A stretch of DNA of 64,000 bases from Trachythela sp. YZ-2020. Taxonomy: Eukaryota > Cnidaria > Anthozoa > Malacalcyonacea > Clavulariidae. The stretch is from assembly GCA_016169945.1 (NCBI GenBank), contig JADLSH010000127.1, positions 1,738,501-1,802,500 of the forward strand, written 5' to 3'. Of this stretch, positions 1 to 9,989 are shown piece by piece; the first letter of the stretch is position 1, and each line of letters begins with the position of its first letter. A program made the translations under genes and the position numbers. Under the pieces are notes generated by a model. The model worked only from the letters and a program-made list of their open reading frames with translations, made no database searches and was not told where the DNA came from.

Positions 1-310
1 ATGTCATGGTATGCTAATTTGTGCGATGCATCGCACAACCGCACATGACAACCACACTACAATTACTGTAAGTCATGGTATGCTAATTTGTACGATGCAT
101 CGCACAACCGCACATGACAACCACACTACAATCACTGTAAGTCATGGTATGCTAATTTGTGCGATGCATCGCACAACCGCACATGACAACCACACTACAA
201 TCACTGTAAGTCATGGTATGCTAATTTGTGCGATGCATCGCACAACCGCACATGACAACCACACTACAATGACTGTAAGTCATGGTATGCTAATTTGTGC
301 GATGCATCGC
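1..310. repeat. 69-bp satellite, left-edge block
   Basis: A little over four head-to-tail copies of a 69-bp unit run in from the window edge and stop near 310. Each unit holds the perfect palindrome GTGCGATGCATCGCAC followed by the words AACCGCACATGACAACCACA. Since 69 is divisible by 3 and the unit lacks stops, one frame stays open as a 23-residue repeat, which I read as a by-product of unit length and not as coding. The same unit forms a second block at 13.41-14.12 kb. Confidence 0.93.
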
Positions 311-530
311 GCAATGGTGTTTTTATATGGTTTCATCAAACTTTGTGAAGGAAATTTCAATACTTTTTTGAAGGATATATTTCGCGCTAAACAATCACAA
401 TATTCAGGCTGTGATTGTCAGGTGGTGCAGGAACACAATCGAAAGTTTCTTTCACGTTGAACGTATAAAGAGTTGAAGCCATTGGATCGCGAATCACGGA
501 TTAAGAAAATCATTGATCCACGTTTCACGG

Positions 531-750
531 CGAAGTAAAATAGCCCCACCACGCTTCACTCCCCTCTCCCTCCCCCCACAATAGAACGACTGCCACGCAG
601 GCTACTTTTTAGTATGCGATAGGATATTATATAAGTCCTTTATATTCATAGGTAAGTAATGAACACTGCGAAGTAAAATAGCCCCACCACGCTTCACTCC
701 CCTCTCCCTCCCCCCACAATAGAACGACTGCTGCCACGCAGGCTACTTTG
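531..750. repeat. Two ~80-bp direct copies upstream of PEX14
   Basis: A segment beginning CGAAGTAAAATAGCCCCACC, passing through a pyrimidine-rich stretch (CCCCTCTCCCTCCCCCC) and ending CCACGCAGGCTAC occurs at about 531-606 and again at about 668-747. The second copy has an extra CTG. The pair sits 80-300 bases upstream of the PEX14 start codon, so it may belong to the promoter or 5' leader. No TATA box is obvious. The stretch 311-530 shows nothing else recognisable. Confidence 0.7.
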
Positions 751-831
751 AGCATTAGAGTTATAAATGCATAATATATTCCTATAACGGTCAGGTAAAC
801 AAGTACTGACTACTGAGTGAAAGAGAAAAAC

Positions 832-3800
832 ATGGTTGACAAAGCAGAAGAAATTAAGGTCAGTTTTTTGAGCTAAACTTCAATAATATTTCAAATATAT
901 TTAGTTTGCAAGAAATATGTTGAAACTTTGACATAAACCTCAGTGTTTAATGTCTTCTAGGGGAAGGAAAATTATCAAAAATCACAAAATCAAGCAAGTT
1001 TTGTTCATGAAATTTGAAGATTGAAGTGCAACTATAGTTTAACAAATTGATAAATAACTTTATGCTGCTATGTTTTTAGATTGAAACAGCTATTAAGTTC
1101 CTACAAAATCCAAGAGTTAAGGATACACCATTGACTCAACGGAAAGCGTTTTTAGTCCAAAAAGGTATAGTACCGTATTTATGGTTAGATTGTTGATTTT
1201 GTCAATAGTTTCGTATCTTGTTTCGTAACAATCGCCGACAAAATTGCTAGTGTGAACCAGGCTTTATCCATTATCACTTATTTACTGAGACCGAGGGAAA
1301 CTGCGTGTTTTGTGGCCCCGAGCCACCATTGTTCGAGGTTGAACAAGGTTGAACGGCGGTCGAGGAGGCAACTGGTACGCTGTTTTCCCAAGGTCTCAGT
1401 AAATAAGTGTTTTGTTATATACCAAGTGTCAAATAAAAAAAACAAAACCCAAAAGAATGGGGAAACTTCCATAATTTTTGCTCTATAACTCGACAATTTT
1501 ATTATTTACCGGTGAATAAAAGTAATGTCCACCGCTCAGAGCTGTTGCCAGGAGACAGTAGAATTTTGTGACTTTCACATGATACGCTCTTGTCCAATGA
1601 GATGCAAGAAAACATGAACTTTGACACTTGGTATATAATAATGAAGTTTATCTCACATGATAACTCTGGATAAGAGCCATGCTAGTTGATTGTTTGCTGG
1701 TTGTTTGAGCTGATTGTTTGTTGGTTGTTCGCTGGTTCTTTGCTGTTGTTCACTGGTTCTTTGCTCTTGTTAGAGAAATTCCAGAATTTCCCAATTTTCT
1801 GGCATATTCTCATTTTATTCTGTGATATTCCAGTATTCCGGATATTTACAATGTTTTCCCCTTCATTGGGTATCGCACACCAGTCTCTAAAATTGTTTGG
1901 CTTTCTTTTTCTTAGGTTTGTCAGAAGATGAAATTCAAAAGGCTATAGAGCTTTCACAAACTACAGATCCCAACAAAGACATTGTCCTTAGGTGAAATAT
2001 TTAATCCATCAATGCCCATGCATGTGTTCCCTATTCCGACGAGTATCCCATTTCACAATAGATTACTGTATCTAATATTTTAATTTATCTTTTTCTTGAA
2101 ATTAAGAAATCCACCTCAAAGTCATGCTGTGTTTCCAGGTGTGATATTAAAATAGCTATGGTAGTAATTATATCTGAAAGTTGGGGTCCAGTGTAGGTGG
2201 TATTTGATCTACAATAAGCTGCCGTGGTTGTCTCTGAACTACCGGAAAAAGATTAAAAAAGACTTTGTTGATTCGAGCAAAGGCTCTTTGCTAGGAGTAT
2301 GCTGACATCATCACAATAGGCCCATCGCTCGAAATGTTGAAGTGAAGTTCAGTCACAAACTTGGGCAGTTACATGCCAAGTAGACTTGGATCAAGTCCAT
2401 CTCTAGAGTCCGAGGGATCGAGCACACCAAGAAGCGGCGCGCTCGATCTTGTCGCTTCGCGACTCAGACTCTAGAGAGACGGACTTGATCCAAGTCTACA
2501 TGCCAAGGTGATCAGCACATTTGAGCCTGGCTGCTGTGAAAAATATCTCTAATTGCTTTGCTGCTAGCTGGGCTGGTATTACTTTTAAAACTATTCCTAA
2601 AAATGTGAATATTCCAATTATACAATAACTTGTTTTTGTAAAAGAATGTGAATAAAAATGTATTGTATGTATTGTATTGGCTGTACTATTTATTAACAGT
2701 ACCCTATTATTTGGTTAACGTTTCGATTAGTTCTCGTACCTGTATTATAGTTTTAAATTTTCTCCTTTTTTTAATCCTCAGGGCAGCCTCCACCATATTC
2801 GTTCAGATTGCGAGATTTCTTTTGGGTTGCATTAGTTGGTGGAAGTTTTGGATATCTTCTCGCTCATTTAGTCAAGGTACTGGTTAGTTTCTTCTAACGT
2901 CATATTCAAATGTACAAAGAATGTGGGGGTATGACATGTATCTTCCCTCCCATGCACCATGCCATATTGGTCAAGTGTAACTACAGGAGGAAGCAAAGTC
3001 CCTGCAAAAAACCTAGAAACACTCTTCTCTGACTGAGGTAAAATTAACGTCAGACAACTGCATATTGCAGGGACTGAATTTCAGTCTTTGAGGTGAAAGG
3101 CACATTAGCCAAATTCATATTAGAAGAGGCTGGAAACTCATCTCAAATGAGAAACTGGTTTTGATATAAAGTCGGTAAACAATTGTGGTTTTCGTCCAAA
3201 CGACGAGGAAGTTAGAGGAGTTTCCTGTCTTTGACGAGAAGCTCATCTTAAATCTATATCTGACAAATATATCAAGATGGATTTTAGCTGAGGATTGAGG
3301 GTTTCAGAATTTTTCAGATTTATTCATTCGCTTGTTTTCATTCCATATTCATATCAGATTGAAATCCGGCAGAGATGTTTCCTGTCTTAGATGGAAATTT
3401 GTTTTCTACTCTGAATTCATCTATTGTTATAATGATCGTGCTCCATTTTAAATTAACCCATTAACTGACAGTACCCTACCACTGATGAGTAAAATCGTCT
3501 GGCATTAGACAGAGTAAAATACTAAAAGTAGGGTGCATCTGGGTGCATTGCAAGCTAATGGGTTCCACAAGAGACTATGGCAGATAGTTTTGTTAACCGA
3601 TTAACTGGCAGTACCCTACCACTGACGAGTAAAATCGTCTGGCATTAGACAGAGTAAAATACTAAAGTGAGCAATATGGTACACTTCTTACGTAATGTTG
3701 TAAATTTTAGACTTACCTTCTTCCGTATATTCTAAATCAAAAAGATGAGGGCGAAGAAAAAATTGACCAATTACACTCTTCAGTTAGTGAACTCAAAGAG

Positions 3801-6090
3801 AATTTGAGTCAGACAGGTATGTTATCTCTAAATTTTGTACATCTCATTCGATAGAAATGAATATACATATATATATATATGTACAAGGTAGTTTTAATAT
3901 TCCTCCCAGTATACTGTTTTAGGAGTATTTTATTAAAGTATTTTATTAAAGTAAAATGTTGGAGAGATTTTCTAGTTGGAAATTTTGAGCTGTTATTAAT
4001 TACATATTTTTAAACCAACCTGGAGCAGTAAGTTGCTAAAAATACAACTATAGACTCTGTAGCTCATTGGTCAGAGCGCTGCACTGGAATCTCAGAGCCA
4101 CAGGTTTGATTCCTGCCAGAGCGCCTATGGTTGCGCGCATGAAGGCCAATGCTGTACATATTACTTTGATTTTAGTTGGTGGTATACAGGACACTCTGGA
4201 TTCTGTTCAAAGAATCCTTCAAGATCAACAACAGAAAGTTCAGACTATGTCTTTGAATTTGTCAACATCACAGGTATAAATACATTATTTACACTGTATT
4301 GACCATATGTGAAATTGAAAATTGAGCTAAAAGATCACTTATCTCTGCCAGTCACTCTCTGGTATGTCTGCCTAACCCCCCCTCGCCCACCCCCCCTCCA
4401 CCTTCCTGATGGATCTGTTTAATATTTTAGGCATGTTTATCACAAAGTATGACTGAAAGTTACTCACTGACTGAAATAAAATCTGAATTATCGTCACTTA
4501 AAGGACTCTTGTTGAACAGGTATATATACATGTTGTTATATACGTCTTACTTATTAATTTGTTATGATTTAAGGACGCTTATGAAGGCTTTTTGAGATAA
4601 TTGGAGGGCGACGATTCTCCTTACATTACTCGCCCTCCGTCCCAGACTCCCAGTATCCATCACTGAATATAGATCTATTTTTAGGCGTCAATTTCCATCT
4701 CCGGTCGTTCAGTCCTCGCCATTTCCCAGCATTCCGGCATGGCAACGAAATAACACACAGTTAAATGACGATACAGGTTAGATACACTGAGAAATCGAAC
4801 TTACCATAGACGTGGAAAAAACAGCCTCGCAGTGTTGTGACCCGTGATTCGTGGAATATTACATGTGCCTTGCATATCTGCGGACACCGCTCATTCTCTC
4901 TTGGTATTCCCGTTTCCTCCTATAGTAACACTGGACCAGCAAGGGATGGCACCTAACAGACCTCTAGGGAGAACAGTTTAGACTGATGGTTACCTCCTGT
5001 AGACTAGTACTGGACCAATAAGGGATGATCCTTACTAGACCTCTAGAGAGAACAGTTGAGAACTGATAGAGATATACAGTGGAAATAAAGTTAGTTTAGT
5101 TTAGGTTTCCTCCTGTAGTAACACTGAATCAATTGGTGATGATCCTAACTGAAACTCTAGGGAGAACAGTTTAGAACTGATAGAGCTATCCAGTGTAAAT
5201 AAAGTTAGTTTAGTTTAGGTTTCCTCCTGTAGTAACAATGGAAGGCCCTTATTGGACTTCTAGGGAGAACATTTCAGAACTGATAGAGCTATCCAGTTAG
5301 TTTAGGTTTCCTTCTGCAATAACAATGGATCAATAAGGGATGGTCCTTACTGACCCTCTACCAGGCTTTTAGCCAGGATGCCAAACTGTCCGTCCAAAGA
5401 ATACCGTTGATGTGGCCACCAAGTTTCGTGATGGTAGTAAAAAAACACGGCACTTGAAATAAAATTTCAGATGCTCATAATTCAGTGTGTTTTCGACAAA
5501 AAGGAGTCGAAATGTATGCAATAGTTAAAGCAAACGGCAGTAACAACTCTCGAAGTATTCAAGAAATATAACAAAGTTTATAAGTTGCCAAAAAAAGAAA
5601 ATATTTTCTTTGGCCGTCCATGACCGTCTATTAAAAAGTAGCCGTCTAAATTCAAAAATGGCGTCGATAGGACGGTTGGACGGCCGTCTGGCTAAATGCC
5701 TTCCCTCTACGGAGAACCGTTTAGAACTGATAGAGCTATTGTATACTAATTGTAATATTCATCATGGAAACCTACAAGGAATATTATTTTCAATTTAAAG
5801 ATGTGAAAAATGGGAATCTTTTACAAACAACTACGGACATTGAACCGGAGACAAGCAAAGAAACGACGGAATGTAACGGGAATGATAGTTCGAGCGGAAC
5901 GCTGGAACTATCAAGTACGGAGGCGTCCAATCTTTACGTCACAGAAACAACCGCAGGTAGTAAGAAAATCAACTCTGATCAGTGCGACAGCAGTTTCTCC
6001 ACAATGTCATCCGAGGCAGGCTCTCCTAACTTGTCTCTAAGCGAACTGAAGGAAAGTCTATCTGAATCTTATGTAAAACTTCCAAATTAG
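832..6090 (+). CDS. PEX14: Peroxin-14, peroxisomal import docking protein (10 exons)
   Basis: PEX14 is the peroxisomal membrane docking factor for the PTS1 receptor PEX5. Exons: 832-858, 1080-1164, 1916-1991, 2107-2138, 2782-2876, 3711-3816, 4176-4273, 4431-4519, 4685-4776, 5801-6090. All introns are GT..AG and the phases join, giving 990 nt (329 residues; the human protein has 377). Residues 10-55 form the conserved receptor-binding domain, with Phe16 and Phe33 spaced as in human PEX14 (KFLQNPRV, RKAFLVQKGL). A proline-rich PPPYSFRLRD precedes one hydrophobic segment at about 86-104. A coiled-coil stretch follows, then the family signature LKGLLLNRRQFPSP near 197-210. The C-terminus is Ser/Thr/Glu-rich and poorly conserved. 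The start is the first ATG after AGAAAAAC. The last acceptor (TTTCAATTTAAAG) is the least certain border. Introns carry several small transposons. Confidence 0.95.
1275..1409. mobile_element. Small palindromic MITE in PEX14 intron 2
   Basis: The sequence CACTTATTTACTGAGACC at 1275-1292 recurs in inverted form at 1392-1409, with GGGAAA/TTTCCC just inside each arm. The ~100-bp centre is unrelated between the arms. I found no convincing target duplication, so the superfamily is open. It carries no open frame of interest. Confidence 0.75.
1640..1780. repeat. Degenerate short tandem motif (CTGGTTCTTTG-like)
   Basis: Short GT-rich words (GATTGTTTGCTGGTTG, CACTGGTTCTTTGCT) repeat with variation within PEX14 intron 2. 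A related word, TGTTCACTGGTTCTTTGC, occurs inside a RASA1 exon near 58290 and is likely coincidental. No function is evident. Confidence 0.5.
2160..2345. repeat. Inverted single copy of the 54-kb tandem repeat family
   Basis: Read on the - strand, this stretch contains the words GGTAGTTCAGAGACAACCAC, AGCTTATTGTAG and CCTACACTGGACCCC, matching the ~80-bp units of the array at 54.14-54.94 kb. It also keeps a flank ending in TTCGAGCAAAGGC-like sequence, similar to 54.05-54.12 kb. This suggests a dispersed element whose internal part was amplified at the second site. Confidence 0.7.
2381..2498. mobile_element. 118-bp MITE, 9-bp target duplication (Mutator-like?)
   Basis: The ends TAGACTTGGATCAAGTCC and GGACTTGATCCAAGTCTA are inverted copies of each other, and further pairing (CTCTAGAGTC / GACTCTAGAG) lies inside. 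The element is flanked on both sides by CATGCCAAG (2372-2380 and 2499-2507), an exact 9-bp target duplication. The element at 61705-61846 has the same TAGACTTG termini and also a 9-bp duplication. Nine-base duplications fit Mutator-like elements, but no transposase is present to confirm it. Confidence 0.88.
3453..3666. repeat. Two copies of a TTAACCCATTA-ended short element
   Basis: A ~110-bp element with ends like TTAACCCATTAACTG and CAAGCTAATGGGTT lies at 3453-3564 and is followed by a shortened copy at 3594-3666 in the same direction. Internal words are GGTAGGGTACTG (inverted here), GAGTAAAATCGTCTGGC and ACAGAGTAAAATACT. Further copies in the other orientation are at 40059-41600. TTAA at the border hints at a piggyBac- or Kolobok-type preference, but this is inference. 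Confidence 0.75.
4052..4140 (+). mobile_element. tRNA-derived SINE head in PEX14 intron 6
   Basis: CTCTGTAGCTCATTGGTCAG matches an RNA polymerase III A box and GGTTTGATTCCTGCC matches a B box, at normal tRNA spacing. The anticodon arm does not pair well, so this is a tRNA-derived SINE head and not a tRNA gene. It ends about 40 bases before the acceptor of PEX14 exon 7. A related head is on the - strand at 48200-48280, and a degenerate one is at about 50085-50180. Confidence 0.85.
4910..5750 (+). repeat. Tandem SINE tails in the last PEX14 intron
   Basis: About five head-to-tail units of ~90-115 bp share TTTCCTCCTGTAGTAACA, GGACCAATAAGGGATG, CTCTAGGGAGAACAGTTTAG and AACTGATAGAGCTATCCAGT, each followed by AAATAAAGTTAGTTTAG-like sequence. 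This is the body and tail of the SINE family also seen at 48.06-48.5, 50.8-51.3, 52.02-52.07, 56.1-56.24 and 61.87-62.08 kb. The last unit is split by a hAT-type insertion at 5362-5702. Confidence 0.85.
5362..5702. mobile_element. hAT-type MITE inserted into a SINE tail
   Basis: The insert begins CAGGCTTTTAGCCAGGAT, and the inverse of its right end reads AAGGCATTTAGCCAGAC, imperfect terminal inverted repeats of about 15 bp. It is flanked by CCCTCTAC at 5354-5361 and 5703-5710, an exact 8-bp target duplication that also rejoins the interrupted SINE. Length is 341 bp with no coding potential. Similar sequence (TCTTAGCCAGGATCTGGCCGTCC) occurs at 57600-58050. Confidence 0.87.
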
Positions 6091-6323
6091 AGACTTAAGA
6101 TATAGAAACTATATTCGTTTGATAGCTGGGCAGAATTTGCTTGTGAACAATTTTAAATAACGCATTGAACATGTAGAGGTTACTGTGATATTTTTCATTT
6201 TGAAAATCAATGAAATTTAAGAAATAGTTTTAATGATAACATTAGCTCAAACGGAGCGAAGGTCTTGCCTCTGGGGGTAAGTAATAGACCTTCTTCCAGG
6301 GATAGTTGACACGGACGAGGAAG

Positions 6324-6347
6324 AATAAAGGATAAATCTAAAATAAA
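6324..6347 (+). terminator. Likely PEX14 polyadenylation signals
   Basis: AATAAA occurs at 6324-6329 and again at 6342-6347, about 235-255 bases after the PEX14 stop codon. Either could direct 3' end formation. No transcript evidence is available. Confidence 0.55.
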
Positions 6348-6712
6348 TCGATATGTCTATTATGTGTATTTAATCTTATTTTTACAAACCTACGAAACAT
6401 AATGCGAGTACGTCGCAAAATCGTTGCCATGATCCATTGTAAATGGCCTTCAATTGCATTGGTGAATCACAATCCAGTGATTCGAATATTCTATTGTTTT
6501 AAACATTCCGTTCCATCCATATCCATTGTTTGAGCAATTTGTGACATATTTCTAATTCCAAACCTAACCCTAATCCAGCCTCAACCCAGTAGCAACTGCA
6601 AAATAAATACAGCAATTTATCACCCTTAAACTATCGATACTTTATCCTCGCAGTCCTAACCCTGTTTCGTGCGAAGCGAGCGCACGGGGAATGACGGGAC
6701 TGAAACTTCATA

Positions 6713-6928
6713 TGCAGGGTGTCCCAAAAAAGGCTACCTTTTCAAATTCAAATTAGCATGTTAATTCAAGCAACCTATTGTATTCAATATCCCATGTGTA
6801 TAAAACTGTGTGTTTTTACGCATTCGCAGTTCAATAGCGATAATGAATTTCAAAGAACTACAATAGGTTGCTTGAATTAACATGCTAATTTGAATTTGAA
6901 AAGGTAGCCTTTTTTGGGACACCCTGTA
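6713..6928. mobile_element. 216-bp Tc1/mariner-type MITE
   Basis: The termini read TGCAGGGTGTCCCAAAAAAG and, inverted from the right, TACAGGGTGTCCCAAAAAAG. The arms match almost perfectly for about 67 bp, up to CAACCTATTGTA. TA dinucleotides flank both ends (6711-6712 and 6929-6930). CAGGGTGTCCCAAAA ends with a TA duplication are typical of mariner-like elements. The centre is short and non-coding, so the copy is non-autonomous. Confidence 0.92.
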
Positions 6929-7019
6929 TAAGCCTCTACGGAGGAAAGTGGTTCTAGGCAATAAAAATTCAAATAACGTAGTCCCACGGGAAGAATTTAT
7001 CACTCTATTTAAAGTACCT

Positions 7020-8300
7020 CGGATTATCCAATCAGAGGCATCATTGAGGCGTCAGTGCGATTCTGTTTTAGCCAATAGCATGGCTTATTATCTTGCACGA
7101 GGAGCGGGTAAAATATGAAATATTCAGATATTCAACTTTGGGGCATTGCATGGGCGAAGTTCTTCGAAGCATTATCGGACAAGACATTTACAGCCCAAAA
7201 TTACGGCTGAAATTGCTCTCAAATGATCTCGCCTTTGAAGAGAAAGCAACATTTGTCTCTCTTCTACAGTTGTTGATGAAAAGAACAGGTATAATACTCT
7301 TTATTTCACGTTTATTTTGTGTATTTATACAAGTTGAATGTCGAGACGAGCAGGGAAAAGTTGAAACGCGTGGTCGAATTTGTCCCCGCGTAACTTCACT
7401 TTAGCGAAAGGTTTCACTTAAATTTCATGCAAATGTCGTTCGAGTAAGCTTTTAAAAACCTTCGTAGATAACTAACGTTGCTTTTGATTTACTTTAGGTA
7501 GAGTTTAACGAGTTAAAGCCCGGTTAAACGACGAAACCGCTGTGGACAAGAAATTCACGACTAAAAATAATGGCTGAAATTGCTCAGAATAACTCCCCTT
7601 TGAAGAGAAAGCAAGACTAGCTTCTCTTGTACACTTGTTGGTGAAACGAACAGGTAAATACACTAAATTTTATGTTTATTTTGTGTATTTATACGACTTG
7701 AATGTCGAGTCGAGCAGGGCACAAGTTGAAACGCGTGGTCGAATTTGTCCTCAAATAACTTCAATCACTTTTTAAAATATCGAAAAGTTTCACTTAAATT
7801 TCAAGCAAATTTCGTTTGAATTAAGCTTTAAAAACCTTCGTAGATAACTAACGTTACTTTTGTTATATTCCACGTAGAGTTTTCACGAGTTAAAGCCACG
7901 TTAAACGACGAAAGCTTTGGGCAAGAAATTCACGACCGAAGAATACGGCTGAAATTGCTCAAGATATTAACTCGCCTTTGAAGAGAAAGCAAGATTGGCT
8001 TCTCCTCTACACTTGTTGGTGAATAGAACAGGTAAAATACGATGTATTTTATGTCCATTTTGTGTATATAACTTCATGAGTGTACATGTGAGTGCAAAAG
8101 TTGAAACGCATGGATGAATTTTTCTCTCTTGTTATTTCGCTTTAGCGAAAACGTTCGTTTGAATCTCGATGGCATAGTAAGAACTTTTGAAAACCTTCGT
8201 AGATAACTAACGTTGCATTTGGTTTATTTCAGGTGGACCTTTGGCGAGTTAAAGCCAGTTTAAACGCCGAAACCTGTTCACATTGGATGTAAGTATGGCT
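7020..8300 (+). repeat. Three to four tandem exon-like cassettes, unrecognised
   Basis: A ~360-bp segment is repeated with starts near 7150, 7500 and 7870, plus a partial copy to about 8285. Shared words include GGCTGAAATTGCTC, TTTGAAGAGAAAGCAA, ACTTGTTGGTGAA, GTTGAAACGCGTGG, CTTCGTAGATAACTAACGTT and GAGTTAAAGCC, with GAACAGGTAA-type donors and TTTAGGT/TTTCAGGT acceptors. Only the first copy keeps a long frame (7150-7290, beginning MGEVLRS and containing FEEKATFVSLLQLLMKRTG). The others have stops or shifts. CCAAT words at about 7028 and 7071 lie just before an ATG (7080, MAYYLARGA) with a GGGTAAAAT donor. This may be a decayed small gene with amplified exons, or a repeat. I do not recognise a protein. 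Confidence 0.5.
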
Positions 8301-8559
8301 GACAATGAAGTCTAATATTCAGTATTGTTTTAACTAAGTCTGTCCACTATGGTCTGTCTAAGTGTACTTAAGTGCCTTTAGTACATGTTTTACGGTTATG
8401 TACTGTTCCAAATTCTTGAGAAACTCTTTGGGAAATGTTTTAACCCTGAAATGTTTTTAAAACCTAAAACTGTAAACGAAGTGTAATGAAACTTGGCGAA
8501 GAACATTCTAATTTCTACTATCCTTGTTATTTTGTAACTATTTTTTCTCAATTACGTGT

Positions 8560-8875
8560 ATTCCAAAGTTCCAATGGAACTGGAGAGTGGCCGAAAACGT
8601 TTTCTTTAATAAAAACAATGATTTTCAACTAACAAAAACACGTTTTAAAATATTTGAATATTTTGGTCAAATGCTTTTGCATCTACCACAGTACCCCCAT
8701 TGGTTTTCGACACATTTTTCAAAAGTTCAAATTTTACCTCGAAACGTTTGAAGAGTGGCCAAAAACGTTTTCTTTCATAAAAACAATGATTTTCAACTAA
8801 TCATAAAAACACGTTTTCGAAAATTTTTGTCAAATGCAAAAAAAACGCAGGGTTCCCCCAGGCATTCTTGACATC
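8560..8875. repeat. Dispersed repeat with AAAACGTTTTCTTTCATAAA core
   Basis: Two tandem copies share TGGCCAAAAACGTTTTCTTT, AACAATGATTTTCAACTAA, AAACACGTTTT and a segment similar to CCCATTGGTTTTCGAC. Related copies occur at about 40650-40800, 41150-41345 and, with good similarity, 44600-44765. Nothing else is recognisable from 8300 to 8560 or 8875 to 9060. Confidence 0.7.
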
Positions 8876-9059
8876 ATTTTGTTGGAACTATGGCTATGTG
8901 CTAAATAGACGTCTTCTATTTTTTCCATCCCTGGGGTTCCTAAGCATGAAATATGGGTTGCTTATTATTTGTCTTAAATTATATTTCAGGTTGAAATATA
9001 TTCTTTAAATCCTGAGGATTTCCAAAATGTGTGAATTATTAAGTCAAAGAATAATTGAA

Positions 9060-9225
9060 GAAGAATTGAAGAATAACTTCGGCGACGCTGTGACTGACGT
9101 GCCGAAACCGACGTCGATACGGTAGCTGAGACACGCGCTGATACCGACACGATAGCCGACGCAGACTCCGACACGATAGCCGACGCTGACGCCGATTCCG
9201 ACGCTGTCAAAAGAAAGACGACATC
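9060..9225. repeat. Degenerate hexamer-type tandem repeat (CCGACG/GATAGC)
   Basis: Words such as GACACGATAGCCGACGC and CCGACGCTGACGCCG repeat irregularly. Open frames on the - strand are low-complexity Val/Ser/Ala/Gly strings from the repeat and are not credible proteins. Confidence 0.7.
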
Positions 9226-9870
9226 GTAAGGTTTGAGTAGCCTGGTGGTCAACCAATGTGCATGCTAGATCTAGGATGTGATTTCACACTAAAAATTGAT
9301 GCTTGTTTTTACAACTGTAGGCCTATGAAGCTCTTGCACATAAACTGGAGTTCATTATTTTTGGATTTGTGTGAAAACATATCCTAGGTAGAGTAATCTA
9401 TATTTTAGGAAGTGCTAGGCAGGACAAGCAATAGATAGACTACAAGCAATAGATAGACCTACAGTGCTTGGCAGACAAAGTCTTGCTTGGGGGTGTTTAG
9501 ACGTACAAATGGTACGTGTAGGGGCTTAATGGTTGTTCTGTGAACATATAGATTCACAGTAGATTAGATAGCGTAACATGGTTTTAGACCAGCGAGCTCT
9601 ATATGTATACTGGACTATCATCTCTCGTGAAATCTTGTCGAACAAGACAAACCTAAGATAATAGTTTAGTTACATATTGAGGCGTCGCTGTTTAGGAATA
9701 TCATTTCGGTCTAATTTGGATATTTGAGTAATAACTAGCTTAAGTAGTTTTGGCCACCAGGAAAATTCATAGCTAAATAATGTATAGTTCGGATGCATGT
9801 GTTTTGCCTTCGGTAAATAATGAAGTTTCAAGCATGCTCACTTGTTAAAATGGTAATTTATGCATATATT
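9226..9870. other. Non-coding stretch with no recognised feature
   Basis: The stretch is AT-rich without a credible coding frame. The only local structure seen is a short duplicated word, AAGCAATAGATAGAC, near 9427-9455. Confidence 0.5.
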
Positions 9871-9872
9871 TT

Positions 9873-9980
9873 GGTCCTTATGACCTTTTCGGTTAAAGTT
9901 CTTGGTTATTATTCGGTTAATGTTCGGTTAGGATTCGGTTCGAATTCGGTTAAAACTTCGGTCATTGGGTCATAAGGACC
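9873..9980. repeat. Short inverted repeat enclosing TTCGGTTA words
   Basis: GGTCCTTATGACC at 9873-9885 is the exact inverse of GGTCATAAGGACC at 9968-9980. The ~80-base loop holds several near-copies of ATTCGGTTA. It may be a very small transposon relic or a locally formed hairpin. No target duplication was recognised. Confidence 0.7.
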
Positions 9981-9989
9981 TTTAATTAT

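Noticed and set aside
7080..7293. A small ATP synthase subunit gene
   Set aside because: Length and a few residues suggested it, but the characteristic conserved positions do not align and the copies downstream do not support one frame.
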